Positions 54,179-63,929 of a DNA stretch of 64,000 bases are shown here, piece after piece. How positions within the stretch are numbered: the first letter of the stretch is position 1; each line of letters opens with the position of its first letter. A program made the translations under genes and the position numbers. Below the pieces are notes generated by a model that was not told the DNA's origin, made no database searches, and saw nothing but the letters and a program-made list of their open reading frames with translations. Source of the DNA: Kocuria sp. (GTDB lineage: Bacteria > Actinomycetota > Actinomycetes > Actinomycetales > Micrococcaceae); assembly GCA_030524035.1 (NCBI GenBank), contig JAUNHG010000002.1:646471-710470 (forward strand), written 5' to 3'.

Positions 54179-54880
54179 TCAACGGTCTTTCGGCGGCACG
54201 ATAGAACGGGGCACCACTCCCCCGGTGTACCGCAACTGATGGTGCCCTGACCACGGCGCAGAAGGATCCCGCAACGTGGACCACCCAGCTGCCCGCGCAG
54301 CGTAGGCAGCAAGCGCACCCACCACAATGTTCGGACTGCCGAGCCGCCCCGACAAAACCGCTGTCACGACATCGTCCAAGGCAACCTTGGCACCAACGAT
54401 CTCGGACTCCTCGTCGGAACGTTCATAGCGTTGATCCGCCGGAAGTTCGCTGAGCCCACGGGCCAAAAAAACGCGGATCGCCTCAGCTGAGGAGCCTGGG
54501 CTGTTATGAAAATCCGTCAATACCCAAAAATCCTGGGCCTCTAAGTCAGCTTCTTCGGCAAGCTCACGCCGGGCAGTATGTTCTGGACGCTCGCCTTCCA
54601 CATCCAGAATGCCGGCAGGTATTTCCCACTGGGTCATGCCCACCGGGTGCCGATACTGACGAATCAGGTGCATACGATCCTGCTCATCCAACGCCACGAT
54701 CGCCACGGCGCCCGGATGAGTGATGTAATCGCGGGTCATCTGGGCGCCACCGTCGGTAAGTTCAAAGCGCTCCACCTGTACGTCCCAAATACGCCCGGTA
54801 TACACCGTCTCTGACCGCAGCACACGCCGGGGATCCACAGAATCAGCCACAGCAGAAGGCGGCACATTCACCCAATCCAC
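54179..54880 (-). CDS. NUDIX hydrolase, ADP-ribose pyrophosphatase type
   Basis: A 233-residue NUDIX enzyme, counterpart of Rv1700, an ADP-ribose pyrophosphatase. The NUDIX box is GILDVEGERPEHTARRELAEEADL, with all metal-binding Glu residues; upstream HLIRQYRHPVG and EIPAG are standard for the ADPR group. The start is put at GTG 54880 (VDWVNVPPSAV), four bases after the pyrG stop and with AGGGG upstream; the frame is open to 54940 inside pyrG. It hydrolyses ADP-ribose-like compounds. An unusual 50-residue C-terminal extension follows the domain. Confidence 0.9.
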   Translation of the reverse strand: MDWVNVPPSAVADSVDPRRVLRSETVYTGRIWDVQVERFELTDGGAQMTRDYITHPGAVAIVALDEQDRMHLIRQYRHPVGMTQWEIPAGILDVEGERPEHTARRELAEEADLEAQDFWVLTDFHNSPGSSAEAIRVFLARGLSELPADQRYERSDEESEIVGAKVALDDVVTAVLSGRLGSPNIVVGALAAYAARAAGWSTLRDPSAPWSGHHQLRYTGGVVPRSIVPPKDR

Positions 54881-54884
54881 CTGA

Positions 54885-56669
54885 CTACCCCTGCGAAGCG
54901 CTCTGCACTCTGGTCCTCTGACGTTCCAACGCTGCCCCAATCAATCCACGGAATAAAGGATGCGAGCGTGTCGGGCGGGATAAATATTCAGGATGCGCCT
55001 GGGTAGAGACGTAATACGGATGCACATCAGACGGTAGCTCCACAAACTCCACCAGATCCCCCCCGGGTGAGGTTCCGCCAAAAACCAAACCGGCTGCTTC
55101 AAGCTGCTCACGGTACGCGTTGTTCACCTCATAGCGATGACGGTGGCGTTCCTGCACCTGTGTGGAACCATATATCGCCGCCACTTGCGATCCCGTTGCC
55201 AGTACCGCCGGGTACAACCCCAGCCGCATGGTTCCGCCGAGGTCTCCCGCCCCATCCACAAAAGCCTTTTGCTCTTCCATGGTGGCGATCACCGGTGTGG
55301 AAGTATCAGGGTCAAACTCTGTGGATGATGCTTCCGGTAGCCCCGCCACATTCCGGGCATATTCCATCACCATGCACTGCAATCCCAGGCATAGACCCAA
55401 CGTGGGCAGCCCCGTGGTGCGGGCAAACGTCAAGGCACCGAGTTTCCCTTCTAGCCCGCGTATACCGAAGCCGCCCGGAACACACATAGCATCCACATCA
55501 CCCAGTTCCCGCGCGGCTCCTTCGGGGGTTTCGCATAGGTCAGAAGCTACCCATTTAATCTTCACCCGGGTGTTGTTATCGAACCCGCCAGCACGCAATG
55601 CTTCAGATACGGAGAGGTAAGCATCCGGCAGATCAATATACTTACCCACCAGTCCCACGGTCACGTGGTGGGCAGGTTCATGAACTGCGGAAAGTAAACG
55701 GTCCCACTGCTGAAAGTCAGCTTCATGAAGAGGCAGACCAAACCAGTTCAGAATGTAAGAATCCAAATGCTGCGTGTGCAGAGTTTTAGGAATGTTGTAA
55801 ATCGACGGCGCGTCCGGGCAAGAAATCACGGCGTCAACGTCAACATCGCAAGAGTCCCCCACTTTTTTGCGCATGCCATCCGGTACTTCGCGGTCACAAC
55901 GCAACACCAACGCATCCGGCTGAATACCCAGGTTGCGCAGCGCCGCCACAGAATGCTGTGTCGGTTTAGTTTTCAGTTCACCTGACGGTCCGATGAATGG
56001 GATCAAAGAAACGTGCAAGTAAAACACGTTCTGCCGTCCAATATCCCGACGAATCTGGCGGGCAGCTTCAATAAACGGCTGCGATTCGATATCGCCCACC
56101 GTGCCGCCGATTTCCGTGATGATAACGTCCGGAGCTTCCTCACCTGCGGGCGGGTGGTCCGCATGCCAGCGCATACGCGTTTTAATCTCATCTGTGATAT
56201 GCGGAATGACTTGTACGGTCTGTCCCAAGTACTCGCCGCGGCGCTCCTTAGCGATCACCGTTGAATACACCTGGCCGGTGGTCACGTTAGAGGAAGCATC
56301 CAGGTTCTCGTCCAGGAAACGTTCGTAGTGCCCAATGTCGAGGTCAGTTTCAGCACCATCGTCTGTCACGAAGACTTCCCCATGCTGAAAAGGGTTCATG
56401 GTGCCGGGGTCCATATTCAGGTACGGGTCCAGCTTCTGCATAGTGACCTTCAGTCCTCGGGCTTTGAGAATCATGCCCAGAGAAGAAGCCGTGAGTCCTT
56501 TACCTAGGGAGGAGGCCACACCCCCTGTGACGAAGATTTGGCGGGTGACCTTCGTGGGGGTCGAGGTCGGAGTCTGCGTCGGGTTTGCCGTTGACACGGC
56601 GTCGTTAGCGTTCACCACGGAATTCGAGCCTATCACTGAGGGGGTTGGGATGGTCTGCGAAAGGGTCAA
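54885..56669 (-). CDS. pyrG: CTP synthase
   Basis: A 594-residue amidoligase making CTP from UTP, ATP and glutamine. The synthetase domain has [44 protein letters not shown] and [16 protein letters not shown]. The glutamine amidotransferase domain has [26 protein letters not shown] (nucleophile Cys) and the C-terminal [16 protein letters not shown] with His and Glu. About 40 Thr/Ser/Asn-rich residues precede the conserved start, so the true initiator could be an inner GTG (56618 or 56597); TTG 56669 overlaps the recN stop. It follows recN directly, whereas most relatives have two genes between them. Confidence 0.95.
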   Translation of the reverse strand: MTLSQTIPTPSVIGSNSVVNANDAVSTANPTQTPTSTPTKVTRQIFVTGGVASSLGKGLTASSLGMILKARGLKVTMQKLDPYLNMDPGTMNPFQHGEVFVTDDGAETDLDIGHYERFLDENLDASSNVTTGQVYSTVIAKERRGEYLGQTVQVIPHITDEIKTRMRWHADHPPAGEEAPDVIITEIGGTVGDIESQPFIEAARQIRRDIGRQNVFYLHVSLIPFIGPSGELKTKPTQHSVAALRNLGIQPDALVLRCDREVPDGMRKKVGDSCDVDVDAVISCPDAPSIYNIPKTLHTQHLDSYILNWFGLPLHEADFQQWDRLLSAVHEPAHHVTVGLVGKYIDLPDAYLSVSEALRAGGFDNNTRVKIKWVASDLCETPEGAARELGDVDAMCVPGGFGIRGLEGKLGALTFARTTGLPTLGLCLGLQCMVMEYARNVAGLPEASSTEFDPDTSTPVIATMEEQKAFVDGAGDLGGTMRLGLYPAVLATGSQVAAIYGSTQVQERHRHRYEVNNAYREQLEAAGLVFGGTSPGGDLVEFVELPSDVHPYYVSTQAHPEYLSRPTRSHPLFRGLIGAALERQRTRVQSASQG

Positions 56670-58414
56670 GAATGCGACGGCGGGGCTGTCGCTGCGTCCA
56701 ACAGTTCTTTGGCGTGCTCCCGGGCAGCTTGGGAGTTTTCATGTCCTGCCAACATACGGGCCAATTCCACCACGCGTTGCTCCTGGTCCAGGACGCGCAC
56801 ATCAGACACGGTGGAATCAGCGCTTTTCGACACCAGAATATGTTGATCAGCGAATGCAGCAACCTGGGGCAGGTGAGTTACCACCAGTACTTGAACATGA
56901 CGGGCTAGCATTTTCAGGCGTCGGCCAATTTCTACGGCAGCCTTTCCCCCCACGCCTGAGTCCACTTCGTCGAATACAAACGTAGGCACCGGATCGACGG
57001 CTGCCAGCACAACTTCTAAAGCGAGCATCAATCTGGACAGTTCGCCCCCCGATGCCCCCTTACCCAGCGGGCGTGGGGTAGCTTCCGCGTGTGGGCGCAA
57101 CAGAAACTCCACACGGTCACGTCCATGACGATCACACACTTCAGTGGGGGTCACTTCCACCACCAACGCAGCGTTCGGCATAGCTAAAGCTGCCAGTTCT
57201 GCGTTAACGGAGGCACACAGCTGTTCTGCTGCAACCTGCCGCCGCTCCAGCAGCGCCGTACTCTGGGTGTCCAGAGTGGCACGCAGCTGCGCATAACGCG
57301 CGGCCAATTGTTCCTCACGCTGCGGATCATCCACCAGGGTGGCTAGCCGTGCACGGGCAGTGTCGGCAAACTCCAGAACTTCTTGAATGTCCGCGCCATA
57401 CGTACGGGTCAGCGATCGTAGAGCGGCCCTGCGCGATTCAACCTGTGCCAGGCGGGCAGGAGCATCCTCATCCACACCGGAAACGTACCCGGAAAGATCA
57501 GCAGAGATATCATTGACCAGTACGGATAGTTCCTGCACACGTTGGGCCAGGTTCGCCAAATCTGGATCAACCGCTGACTCTTGTTCTAACGCATGATGCG
57601 CCGCTGCGATTAACACCACGGCGGACGGTGAACCCTCAGTATCATCGCCGTTCAGTGCCACCTGGGCGGTATGTGCAGCAACCCGCAAGGATTCTATATG
57701 GGTGAGTTTTTGTGATTGGGAGTCCAGATCAGTGTCCTCCCCTGGGCGGGGGTCTACTGCATCGATTTTTTCCAAGGCCGCTTGGAGACTTTGAGCTTCG
57801 AGAGCACGCTCACGGGTTTTTTCACGGATGTCGCGTAACTGCGCGGCAACCTCCTCATACTCCGCCAGGTTCTGTTGATAATCCGCCATGACCTGCTGGA
57901 AATCATGTGCGGTATGAGCCACAGCGTATGTATCCAGCGCGTGTCGCTGGGCTGCAGCGGATCGCAATCTCAGTTGATCAGACTGCCCATGAACGGCAAC
58001 CAACGTCTGACCAATATCACTCAAGCGAGCCACAGGTGCGCTGCGCCCTCCGATGTGAGCACGGGATCGCCCCTCCGCCGCGACGGTGCGACTGAGCTGC
58101 ACTGTCGCGATCTCCCCCTGAGCACCAGCACCGTCCGGCGCGTTTTCGCGGTCTACATCGCCGCCGGCATCCTCCACGAGTCGCACAGCCGGGTGATCTT
58201 CTGCCACGCTTACCACGGCTTCTGCCATCGCCTTATCCGCGCCGCTGCGCACCACACCGGCATCAATGCGATGCCCCAAAAGCATGCCCAAGGCCGTTAC
58301 CACCATGGTTTTCCCTGCGCCGGTTTCGCCGGACAAAATACTTAGCCCAGGCCCCAGTGGGAGAACGGCATCCGTGATCACACCAAGGTCCCGGATATGA
58401 ATTTCTTCAATCAT
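56666..58414 (-). CDS. recN: DNA repair protein RecN
   Basis: A 582-residue SMC-like ATPase of double-strand-break repair. It begins [20 protein letters not shown] with the Walker [12 protein letters not shown], has a long coiled-coil centre, and ends with the signature [16 protein letters not shown] and Walker [20 protein letters not shown] 58414 is the true start, with AAAGGG upstream; the frame opens earlier inside nadK. It overlaps nadK by eight bases and pyrG by four, part of a continuous operon. No internal damage is seen. Confidence 0.96.
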   Translation of the reverse strand: MIEEIHIRDLGVITDAVLPLGPGLSILSGETGAGKTMVVTALGMLLGHRIDAGVVRSGADKAMAEAVVSVAEDHPAVRLVEDAGGDVDRENAPDGAGAQGEIATVQLSRTVAAEGRSRAHIGGRSAPVARLSDIGQTLVAVHGQSDQLRLRSAAAQRHALDTYAVAHTAHDFQQVMADYQQNLAEYEEVAAQLRDIREKTRERALEAQSLQAALEKIDAVDPRPGEDTDLDSQSQKLTHIESLRVAAHTAQVALNGDDTEGSPSAVVLIAAAHHALEQESAVDPDLANLAQRVQELSVLVNDISADLSGYVSGVDEDAPARLAQVESRRAALRSLTRTYGADIQEVLEFADTARARLATLVDDPQREEQLAARYAQLRATLDTQSTALLERRQVAAEQLCASVNAELAALAMPNAALVVEVTPTEVCDRHGRDRVEFLLRPHAEATPRPLGKGASGGELSRLMLALEVVLAAVDPVPTFVFDEVDSGVGGKAAVEIGRRLKMLARHVQVLVVTHLPQVAAFADQHILVSKSADSTVSDVRVLDQEQRVVELARMLAGHENSQAAREHAKELLDAATAPPSHS

Positions 58415-59507
58415 GTGTTGCTGCCCTTTTGCCTGGAGAACCGCCGTCCCGGACTTCAGAGGGAATCTCACGCCCCATCGGGATACGTTGTTCTTCAACC
58501 GCTGCGGAAGGGTAGGCCGGTTGCACAATCGGTAACGCGGTAGTGGGTGGACCAGGGTCCGCCGACTCTGTGTGCGGTCCGCGCCAGCCGACAGTCGGAA
58601 GTTCAAACTTACGTACCAGGCGCTCAGAAAACGGCGTCAAGTGCATCCGCGCCAAGCACACGGGACGTGGAGAACGAGCGACTTCTATCCGTGAACCCGG
58701 GGGCAGATCTGCTGTACGCCGCCCGTCACACCACAGCACTCCTCGCGCATCGGTGCGGGTTAAAACCTCTACGGCCATCACCGAAGTTGGTGAAACTACC
58801 AATGGACGGGAAAACAAAGCGTGTGCAGACAACGGGACCATCAGCAGCGCTTCGACTTCGGGCCACACCACGGGGCCTCCAGCAGAAAAAGCGTAAGCAG
58901 TAGAACCGGTGGGAGTCGCCAAAATGACACCGTCACACCCGAAACTGGAGATCGGGCGGCGGTCAATTTCAGTCACTACCTCCAGCATCTTTTCGCGGTC
59001 GCCTTTTTCAACCGAAGCTTCGTTTAAAGCCCAGGTATGCAGAACTTTTCTGCCTTCGTGCCACACCACCACGTCCAAAGCCATCCGGTTTTCAACCGTA
59101 TAGCGTCCTGCCACCACGGCGTCCACGGTTTCAGCCAGACCTGACCGCTCCGATTCCGCCAAAAACCCCACGTGTCCCAGGTTGACCCCCAGCAAAGGGA
59201 CGTCAACCTCCCGGATCAATTCGGCTGCACGCAGGATTGACCCGTCTCCACCAAGAACCATCACTAGCTCAAGGTCATCCAGCCGACAATCGGTGGGTAA
59301 TAAGTCCATCGGGGCCGTGGGCTGCCCTGCGGTGACCTCGGCTAAAACGTTATGGTCCTCTGCGGTTAATACAGGGCGCAGCCCAGCTTCGTGAAGTTGC
59401 TGGACCGTTTGTTCTGCGGCCAGCCGAGCTTCAGCCCGCCCCATATGGGCTAGCACCAACACACGACGGGTGTCCGCGGCCCGCTCACCGAAGGTGTCTG
59501 CGATCAT
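58407..59507 (-). CDS. nadK: NAD kinase
   Basis: A 366-residue ATP/polyphosphate NAD kinase. Family blocks: MVLGGDGSILRAAEL with the GGDGS motif (about residue 85), LLGVNLGHVGFLAE, ALNEASVEKGDR, GCDGVILATPTGSTAYAFSAGGPVVWPEVEALLMVPL in overlapping blocks, and the C-terminal beta domain ending FELPTVGWRGP. Beyond that a Pro/Glu-rich tail of about 65 residues has no counterpart in M. tuberculosis PpnK. ATG 59507 with GGGTGGGG before it is preferred to GTG 59516. It follows tlyA and overlaps recN. Confidence 0.95.
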   Translation of the reverse strand: MIADTFGERAADTRRVLVLAHMGRAEARLAAEQTVQQLHEAGLRPVLTAEDHNVLAEVTAGQPTAPMDLLPTDCRLDDLELVMVLGGDGSILRAAELIREVDVPLLGVNLGHVGFLAESERSGLAETVDAVVAGRYTVENRMALDVVVWHEGRKVLHTWALNEASVEKGDREKMLEVVTEIDRRPISSFGCDGVILATPTGSTAYAFSAGGPVVWPEVEALLMVPLSAHALFSRPLVVSPTSVMAVEVLTRTDARGVLWCDGRRTADLPPGSRIEVARSPRPVCLARMHLTPFSERLVRKFELPTVGWRGPHTESADPGPPTTALPIVQPAYPSAAVEEQRIPMGREIPSEVRDGGSPGKRAATHD

Positions 59508-59544
59508 GCACCCCACCCTACGTGGTCACTATGACGAAGCAGCA

Positions 59545-60297
59545 TCAAGTACCAGAGGGGCGAGTCAACCACAGGAAAAACTCCTGATTACCGTCCTGCC
59601 CCGGCAACGGAGAACGTACTCTGCCTTGTTCTATCAACCCCGCCGCAGCGGCGGCACGAACAACACCGTCAACTGCCTCGTGCTGGTGTTGTTCACTCGT
59701 GACGACTCCCGTGCGTCCTAGTCGATGTGCACCAACTTCAAATTGCGGCTTGACCATCACAATGAGGTCACCACCGGGATCCGTAACCCGCGCCAACGGT
59801 TCAACCACTAGTCGCAAGGAAATAAAGGAAAGATCACATACTGTCAAGGCGGCGGTACCCCCGATCTGCTCCGGCTGGATATGACGCACATTGACCCCCT
59901 CAAAGGGGTGCACACGCGGATGCCCTCGCAAAGATTCCGCCAGCTGTCCGTGGCCAACATCCACCGCCACCACGTGGTCTGCACCCGCGCGCAGCAACAC
60001 GTCCGTGAACCCACCCGTGGATGCTCCGGCGTCCAGACAGCGTTTGCCATTCACGGTGACGGATGTGAATTTTTCTAGCGCGCCGGCGAGTTTGTGTCCG
60101 CCGCGACTTACATACTCCGGGGTGTCACTTGGTCTCACCGTCAGCACCTGCGTTGCGGAAATTTTCACCGAACTTTTTGTCATGACCACACCGTCTACTT
60201 CCACGCGAGCCTGGTGAATCCAGCGTGCGGCTTGTGTGCGGGAACGGGCTAACCGCCGTTGCACCATGGCCTGATCAAGTCGTGTGGACTCAAACAT
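59545..60297 (-). CDS. tlyA: rRNA 2'-O-methyltransferase TlyA
   Basis: A 250-residue methyltransferase that in mycobacteria methylates C1409 of 16S and C1920 of 23S rRNA, giving capreomycin susceptibility. N-terminal S4 domain RLDQAMVQRRLARSRTQAARWIHQARVEVDG; the FtsJ-type domain has VSRGGHKLAGALE, LDAGASTGGFTDVLLRAGA (SAM loop), VAVDVGHGQLAESLR and VCDLSFISLRLVV, MVKPQFEVG. The start ATG 60297 overlaps the stop of the small gene upstream by eight bases. nadK follows 37 bases later. Matches Rv1694. Confidence 0.96.
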   Translation of the reverse strand: MFESTRLDQAMVQRRLARSRTQAARWIHQARVEVDGVVMTKSSVKISATQVLTVRPSDTPEYVSRGGHKLAGALEKFTSVTVNGKRCLDAGASTGGFTDVLLRAGADHVVAVDVGHGQLAESLRGHPRVHPFEGVNVRHIQPEQIGGTAALTVCDLSFISLRLVVEPLARVTDPGGDLIVMVKPQFEVGAHRLGRTGVVTSEQHQHEAVDGVVRAAAAAGLIEQGRVRSPLPGQDGNQEFFLWLTRPSGT

Positions 60298-60544
60298 CAG
60301 CAGCGCGGACCACGTTCACGGGTGCGTCAAGCACTGCTGTGAGTTTTTCGTGTGCGGTTCGGTATATCCCCGGATGATCACGAATCGGCAGGGTTAACAC
60401 GTGTTCCATGTCTTGTAGCACCGCATCAGCCCCATGGTGACCTGTCGGAGTGGTCGGACGGGGCGAGTGCTGCGTCTGCGGCGCTGCGGCAGTGCCTGCC
60501 TCATGATCATCCGTGGGAGTCGCGTCAGTTGTTTGTGGGCTCAT
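60290..60544 (-). CDS. Small conserved protein, Rv1693-like
   Basis: An 84-residue protein between the HAD phosphatase and tlyA. A Thr/Pro/Gln-rich first half (MSPQTTDATPTDDHEAG) is followed by a short conserved-looking helical end, LPIRDHPGIYRTAHEKLTAVLDAP. Small proteins with such an end are encoded at this position in Mycobacterium (Rv1693) and Corynebacterium; the function is unknown. ATG 60544 overlaps the HAD stop as ATGA, and its own stop overlaps tlyA, so it is translationally coupled on both sides. The frame opens further upstream inside the HAD gene, but the overlap start is more credible. Confidence 0.78.
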   Translation of the reverse strand: MSPQTTDATPTDDHEAGTAAAPQTQHSPRPTTPTGHHGADAVLQDMEHVLTLPIRDHPGIYRTAHEKLTAVLDAPVNVVRAADV

Positions 60545-61569
60545 GGGATTTCCCAGGAAATCTGCGGCACTTTTGCTTCGCTGACCTGTGGTTTGAGGGT
60601 CCACCAGGCGGCGCAGGCTGCTCGCCATGCGTTAAGGTCCTGCCGATCGCCCGTTATGTTGACGTGTTCTGCGGCGGCCCGGGCCATCGCGTCACCACAG
60701 CGGGCTTCGACCATCGACGACGCGGCACCATCTGTCCTATTGGTGGAGGCCACAACCTGCGCCATGGGTACGGGATGAAAAAGATCCTCAAGTGTATTAA
60801 TCATGATCTGGGGTCGCTCTGGGGTGGTCGCGCCCAGGATCGTTTCCGGGGTATCAATCCCGGTGAGTACGGCAATGGTGGCGAACCCCGCCCGATTTCC
60901 TCCCAGGATATCGGTATCAAGCCGGTCCCCGACTACCACGGGACGGTGGGTTTGTACACGCTGCGCCGCGACCTGAAAGATCGCCGCTTCCGGCTTTCCT
61001 GCCACTATGGGGTGACGCCGAGTGGCAGACGCCACTGCTGCCACTAAAGTTCCGTTTCCGGGAGCGATACCACGTGCCTGTGGGATAGATGCATCAGTAT
61101 TGGTGGCCACCCACAACACATCGGGGTTGGCCAACGCGAAAGCAGCTTCGGCAAGATCTTTCCATCCAATACCTGGATCAAAACCTTGTACTACCGCGTG
61201 GGGGTAGTCCTGTTGCGACCACACAGGATACATACCAGCTTCACGAATAATCTGTGCAAGAGATGAGGAACCTGTGACCAGGATCCTGCTGCCTTCTTCT
61301 AGTCGGTTTTTCAGGACATCAGCAGCGGCTTGAGCGGAACTCACCACACGGTCCGCAGAAGTTGGTACGCCCAGTTTCCTCAGATGCTCCGCCACATGCT
61401 CCACGGAACGTGAAGCATTATTGGTCACAAAAACCACAGGGATTTTTTCTGTCTCAAGTCGTTGAAAGGCTTCTGGTGCTGCAGGAATAGCATGAGGACC
61501 GGCGTACACCACCCCATCAAGGTCCGAAAGCACCGCATCAAAACGGTCAATGAGCCGTTCATTGCTCAC
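60541..61569 (-). CDS. HAD-IIA phosphatase (glycerol-3-phosphate phosphatase type)
   Basis: A 342-residue HAD-superfamily IIA phosphatase, counterpart of Rv1692, reported to act on glycerol 3-phosphate. Motif I is VLSDLDGVVYAG with the nucleophilic Asp; motif II FVTNNAS; the C2 cap follows; motif III KPEAAIF (Lys); motif IV VVGDRLDTDILGGNRAGFATIAVLTG. The last 70 residues (after FHPVPM) form an extra domain with Cys and Trp, as in Rv1692. GTG 61569 overlaps the previous stop (GTGA). It may recycle glycerol 3-phosphate from lipid or polymer turnover. Confidence 0.92.
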   Translation of the reverse strand: MSNERLIDRFDAVLSDLDGVVYAGPHAIPAAPEAFQRLETEKIPVVFVTNNASRSVEHVAEHLRKLGVPTSADRVVSSAQAAADVLKNRLEEGSRILVTGSSSLAQIIREAGMYPVWSQQDYPHAVVQGFDPGIGWKDLAEAAFALANPDVLWVATNTDASIPQARGIAPGNGTLVAAVASATRRHPIVAGKPEAAIFQVAAQRVQTHRPVVVGDRLDTDILGGNRAGFATIAVLTGIDTPETILGATTPERPQIMINTLEDLFHPVPMAQVVASTNRTDGAASSMVEARCGDAMARAAAEHVNITGDRQDLNAWRAACAAWWTLKPQVSEAKVPQISWEIP

Positions 61570-62465
61570 GTGCCATCACGCCCTGTGTCCTGCCCACCTT
61601 CCGGGTATTTTTCCGCTGCATCGTCAGTGTTTTCAGGCTGTTCTTCCCCCACTAAATCAACAATTTCCGGCTCACTGAATTGACCCGCACCCAATGCGGA
61701 TTCAGCCACAATCGCGTGGCGCCGCCAGCTTTGCGCTTCGCTATCCCGACCCACCTCATGCAGCGCGTCGGCATATGCACGAAAAAGCCGCGGACTGTAC
61801 GAAAATCCCCGTTTGCGGTCCAGTTGTGGGATCTCTAGCGCCTTTAAAGAAGCTTGTGTGTCCCCTCGATCACGCAAGATACCGGCGACCACAATCGCTA
61901 GTTCCACTGAGGCTGGGGCATCTAATGCCTGTGCAGCGGGGGATGCCGCCAGTTCTAAAGCTTTATCGGATTTGCCGAGTGCGCGTTCACAATCAACCAT
62001 CAAGGGCAGATGGGTATCATCACCGCTCATCCTGCGATAGGTGCGAAATTCTTTCAGGGCCTCATGGAACTCTCCACTTTCGTAGGCGGCAACAGCTGCC
62101 GCTTCACGTACAGCCGCCACGCGACCCGCACGGCTCACTGCGTAACGCGCGTGCTCCAGGGCGGTTTCTGGGTGTTCGAAGAGGTAACGCCCCACCATTA
62201 CGAGGTGTTTGGATACAGACTGGGCGTTGTTGGCTTCGAGGGAACGGATTTGGTGCAGGGTCACTCGGTCTAGTTCTTCACCGGTGATGTCGTCATCCAG
62301 CTCTGGTTCCGGTGTACGCGGCTTAAGGTCAGGGTTGTCACGCCTTGGGGAACGTCGGTCACTGTGGCGGCTATTTGTGCGCCGGTCTCCTCTGGCAGGG
62401 TTTTCAGAACGATCTCGGCCGCGACCGCGACGATCCTGGGGACCCTGAGAACGGAAATCGGGCAT
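61566..62465 (-). CDS. TPR-like helical protein, Rv1691-type
   Basis: A 299-residue protein that opens the tlyA-recN-pyrG operon. The first 65 residues are very basic and disordered (many RR, RGRGRDRS, DRRSPRRDN), suggesting nucleic-acid or ribosome contact. The rest is TPR-like helical repeats (LEHARYAVSRAGRVAAVREAAAVAAYESGEFHEALKEFRTYRRM in blocks, then DKALELA, YADALHEVG). An acidic C terminus ends it. It matches Rv1691 in position and layout. ATG 62465 with GAGGAG five bases upstream is chosen over ATG 62480. Function unknown. Confidence 0.85.
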   Translation of the reverse strand: MPDFRSQGPQDRRGRGRDRSENPARGDRRTNSRHSDRRSPRRDNPDLKPRTPEPELDDDITGEELDRVTLHQIRSLEANNAQSVSKHLVMVGRYLFEHPETALEHARYAVSRAGRVAAVREAAAVAAYESGEFHEALKEFRTYRRMSGDDTHLPLMVDCERALGKSDKALELAASPAAQALDAPASVELAIVVAGILRDRGDTQASLKALEIPQLDRKRGFSYSPRLFRAYADALHEVGRDSEAQSWRRHAIVAESALGAGQFSEPEIVDLVGEEQPENTDDAAEKYPEGGQDTGRDGT

Positions 62466-62646
62466 GTTACTCCTCATCAAGCCACATCAAGTGCGTGACA
62501 ACCGCACGTTTACTGGCAACCGCGCCTTCAGCACTCCGCTAATAGGCGACGTCGCATGGCGTAGTTCAACACGCCACGAACCAGTCTACAAGTCCACAAT
62601 GTCAGACCGTTTTGCGTCTGAGCGTTCCTGGGACCATGATCTATCC

Positions 62647-63855
62647 ATGCTCAAGCGCGTTTTTGCCTCTCTTCTTTCCCGGGTCATTCTGGCGATCGTC
62701 CTGGGAATTCTCTGTGGTCAGTTCTTTCCGGAGGAACTGGCTCGCGTGTTCACAACGTTTAACGGACTATTCAGTAACTTCCTGGGCTTTATAATCCCGG
62801 TGCTGATCCTGGCGTTAGTAGCACCAGCCATTGCGGACCTCGGCCGGGGTGCTGGTCGATGGCTAGTGATCACGGCAGGCATCGCCTACGTATCAACTAT
62901 TGTGGCGGGGCTTCTGGCTTATGGGACTGCAACGGCGCTGTTCCCAACGCTTCTTGGTGAACGTAGTCTCACCACATTTTCTGACCCTTCAGATAACGCC
63001 TTGAGTCCTTACTTTGAAGTGTCTATGCCCGCACCCATGGAGATTATGACAGCTTTACTGCTGGCTTTCTGTGTAGGTGTGGGAATCACGTTCATTAAGG
63101 GTGAAACCCTGCACCGCGGGCTTGAGGAGCTACGTGAGATTGTCATGAAGATCGTGGTTTCTGCGATCATTCCTTTGTTACCGGTTTATATTTTTGGCGC
63201 GTTCCTAGGACTCACCATGAATGGTGAAATCGGGACAGTCATTAACACGTTCTTACGGGTGGTAGTCATAGCTTTTGCACTGACTATTTTGTACCTTGTC
63301 CTGCAGTACACGCTTGCCGGGGCGATCGCCGGACGCAACCCTTTGAGTCTGCTGCGCAATATGCTTCCGGCTTACTTCACGGCACTGGGGACTTCATCTT
63401 CGGCTGCCACCATTCCCGTCACGTTACAGTCCACACTTAAAAATGGTGTTCGCCAGGACGTTGCAGATTTTGTCATTCCATTATGCGCAACCATTCATTT
63501 GGCGGGCTCAACGCTCAAGATCGTGCTGTTCAGCGTGGCTGTCATGATGTTCATGGGCAAAGACATTGACCCTGGTACATATATAGGCTTCATTTTGATG
63601 CTAGGAATCACTATGGTTGCCGCTCCTGGTGTCCCTGGGGGAGCCATTATGGCAGCTATCGGACTTCTAGGATCTTCACTGGGCTTTGACGACACCATGA
63701 TTTCAATCATGATCGCCACATACATCGCTATTGATTCTTTCGGAACCGCCTGCAACGTTACCGGCGATGGGGCCATTGCCGTTATGGTTAATAAGCTCTA
63801 CAAGAAAAACCAACACGATACCGAAGAATCATCTAGCCTCTCCCCAAACAACTAA
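62647..63855 (+). CDS. Na+/H+-dicarboxylate or amino-acid symporter (DAACS family)
   Basis: A 402-residue transporter of the dicarboxylate/amino acid:cation symporter family (GltP/DctA/SstT type). There are about eight membrane helices with the family's serine-rich hairpin TALGTSSSAATIPVT, the CATIHLAGSTLKIVLFS region, APGVPGGAIMAAIGLLG and the cation/substrate motif AIDSFGTACNVTGDGAIAVMVNKLY (NVTGD). The N-terminal start is uncertain: ATG 62647 (MLKRVFASLLSR) fits the family; ATG 62599 is possible. Divergent from the Rv1691-type operon. The substrate could be glutamate, serine or a C4-dicarboxylate. Confidence 0.9.
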   Translation: MLKRVFASLLSRVILAIVLGILCGQFFPEELARVFTTFNGLFSNFLGFIIPVLILALVAPAIADLGRGAGRWLVITAGIAYVSTIVAGLLAYGTATALFPTLLGERSLTTFSDPSDNALSPYFEVSMPAPMEIMTALLLAFCVGVGITFIKGETLHRGLEELREIVMKIVVSAIIPLLPVYIFGAFLGLTMNGEIGTVINTFLRVVVIAFALTILYLVLQYTLAGAIAGRNPLSLLRNMLPAYFTALGTSSSAATIPVTLQSTLKNGVRQDVADFVIPLCATIHLAGSTLKIVLFSVAVMMFMGKDIDPGTYIGFILMLGITMVAAPGVPGGAIMAAIGLLGSSLGFDDTMISIMIATYIAIDSFGTACNVTGDGAIAVMVNKLYKKNQHDTEESSSLSPNN

Positions 63856-63891
63856 ACGTATTAGGGTAGGGGTTCAGTGAACTAAAAACAA

Positions 63892-63929
63892 AGAGCCAAC
63901 TAAAAATCACATTATGTTTTTCAGGCTCT
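63892..63929. terminator. Possible terminator after the symporter gene
   Basis: AGAGCC and GGCTCT flank AAAAA/TTTTT segments in an imperfect AT-rich hairpin, 37 bases beyond the symporter stop. It may end the transcript. Nothing else is seen to the right window edge. Confidence 0.35.
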
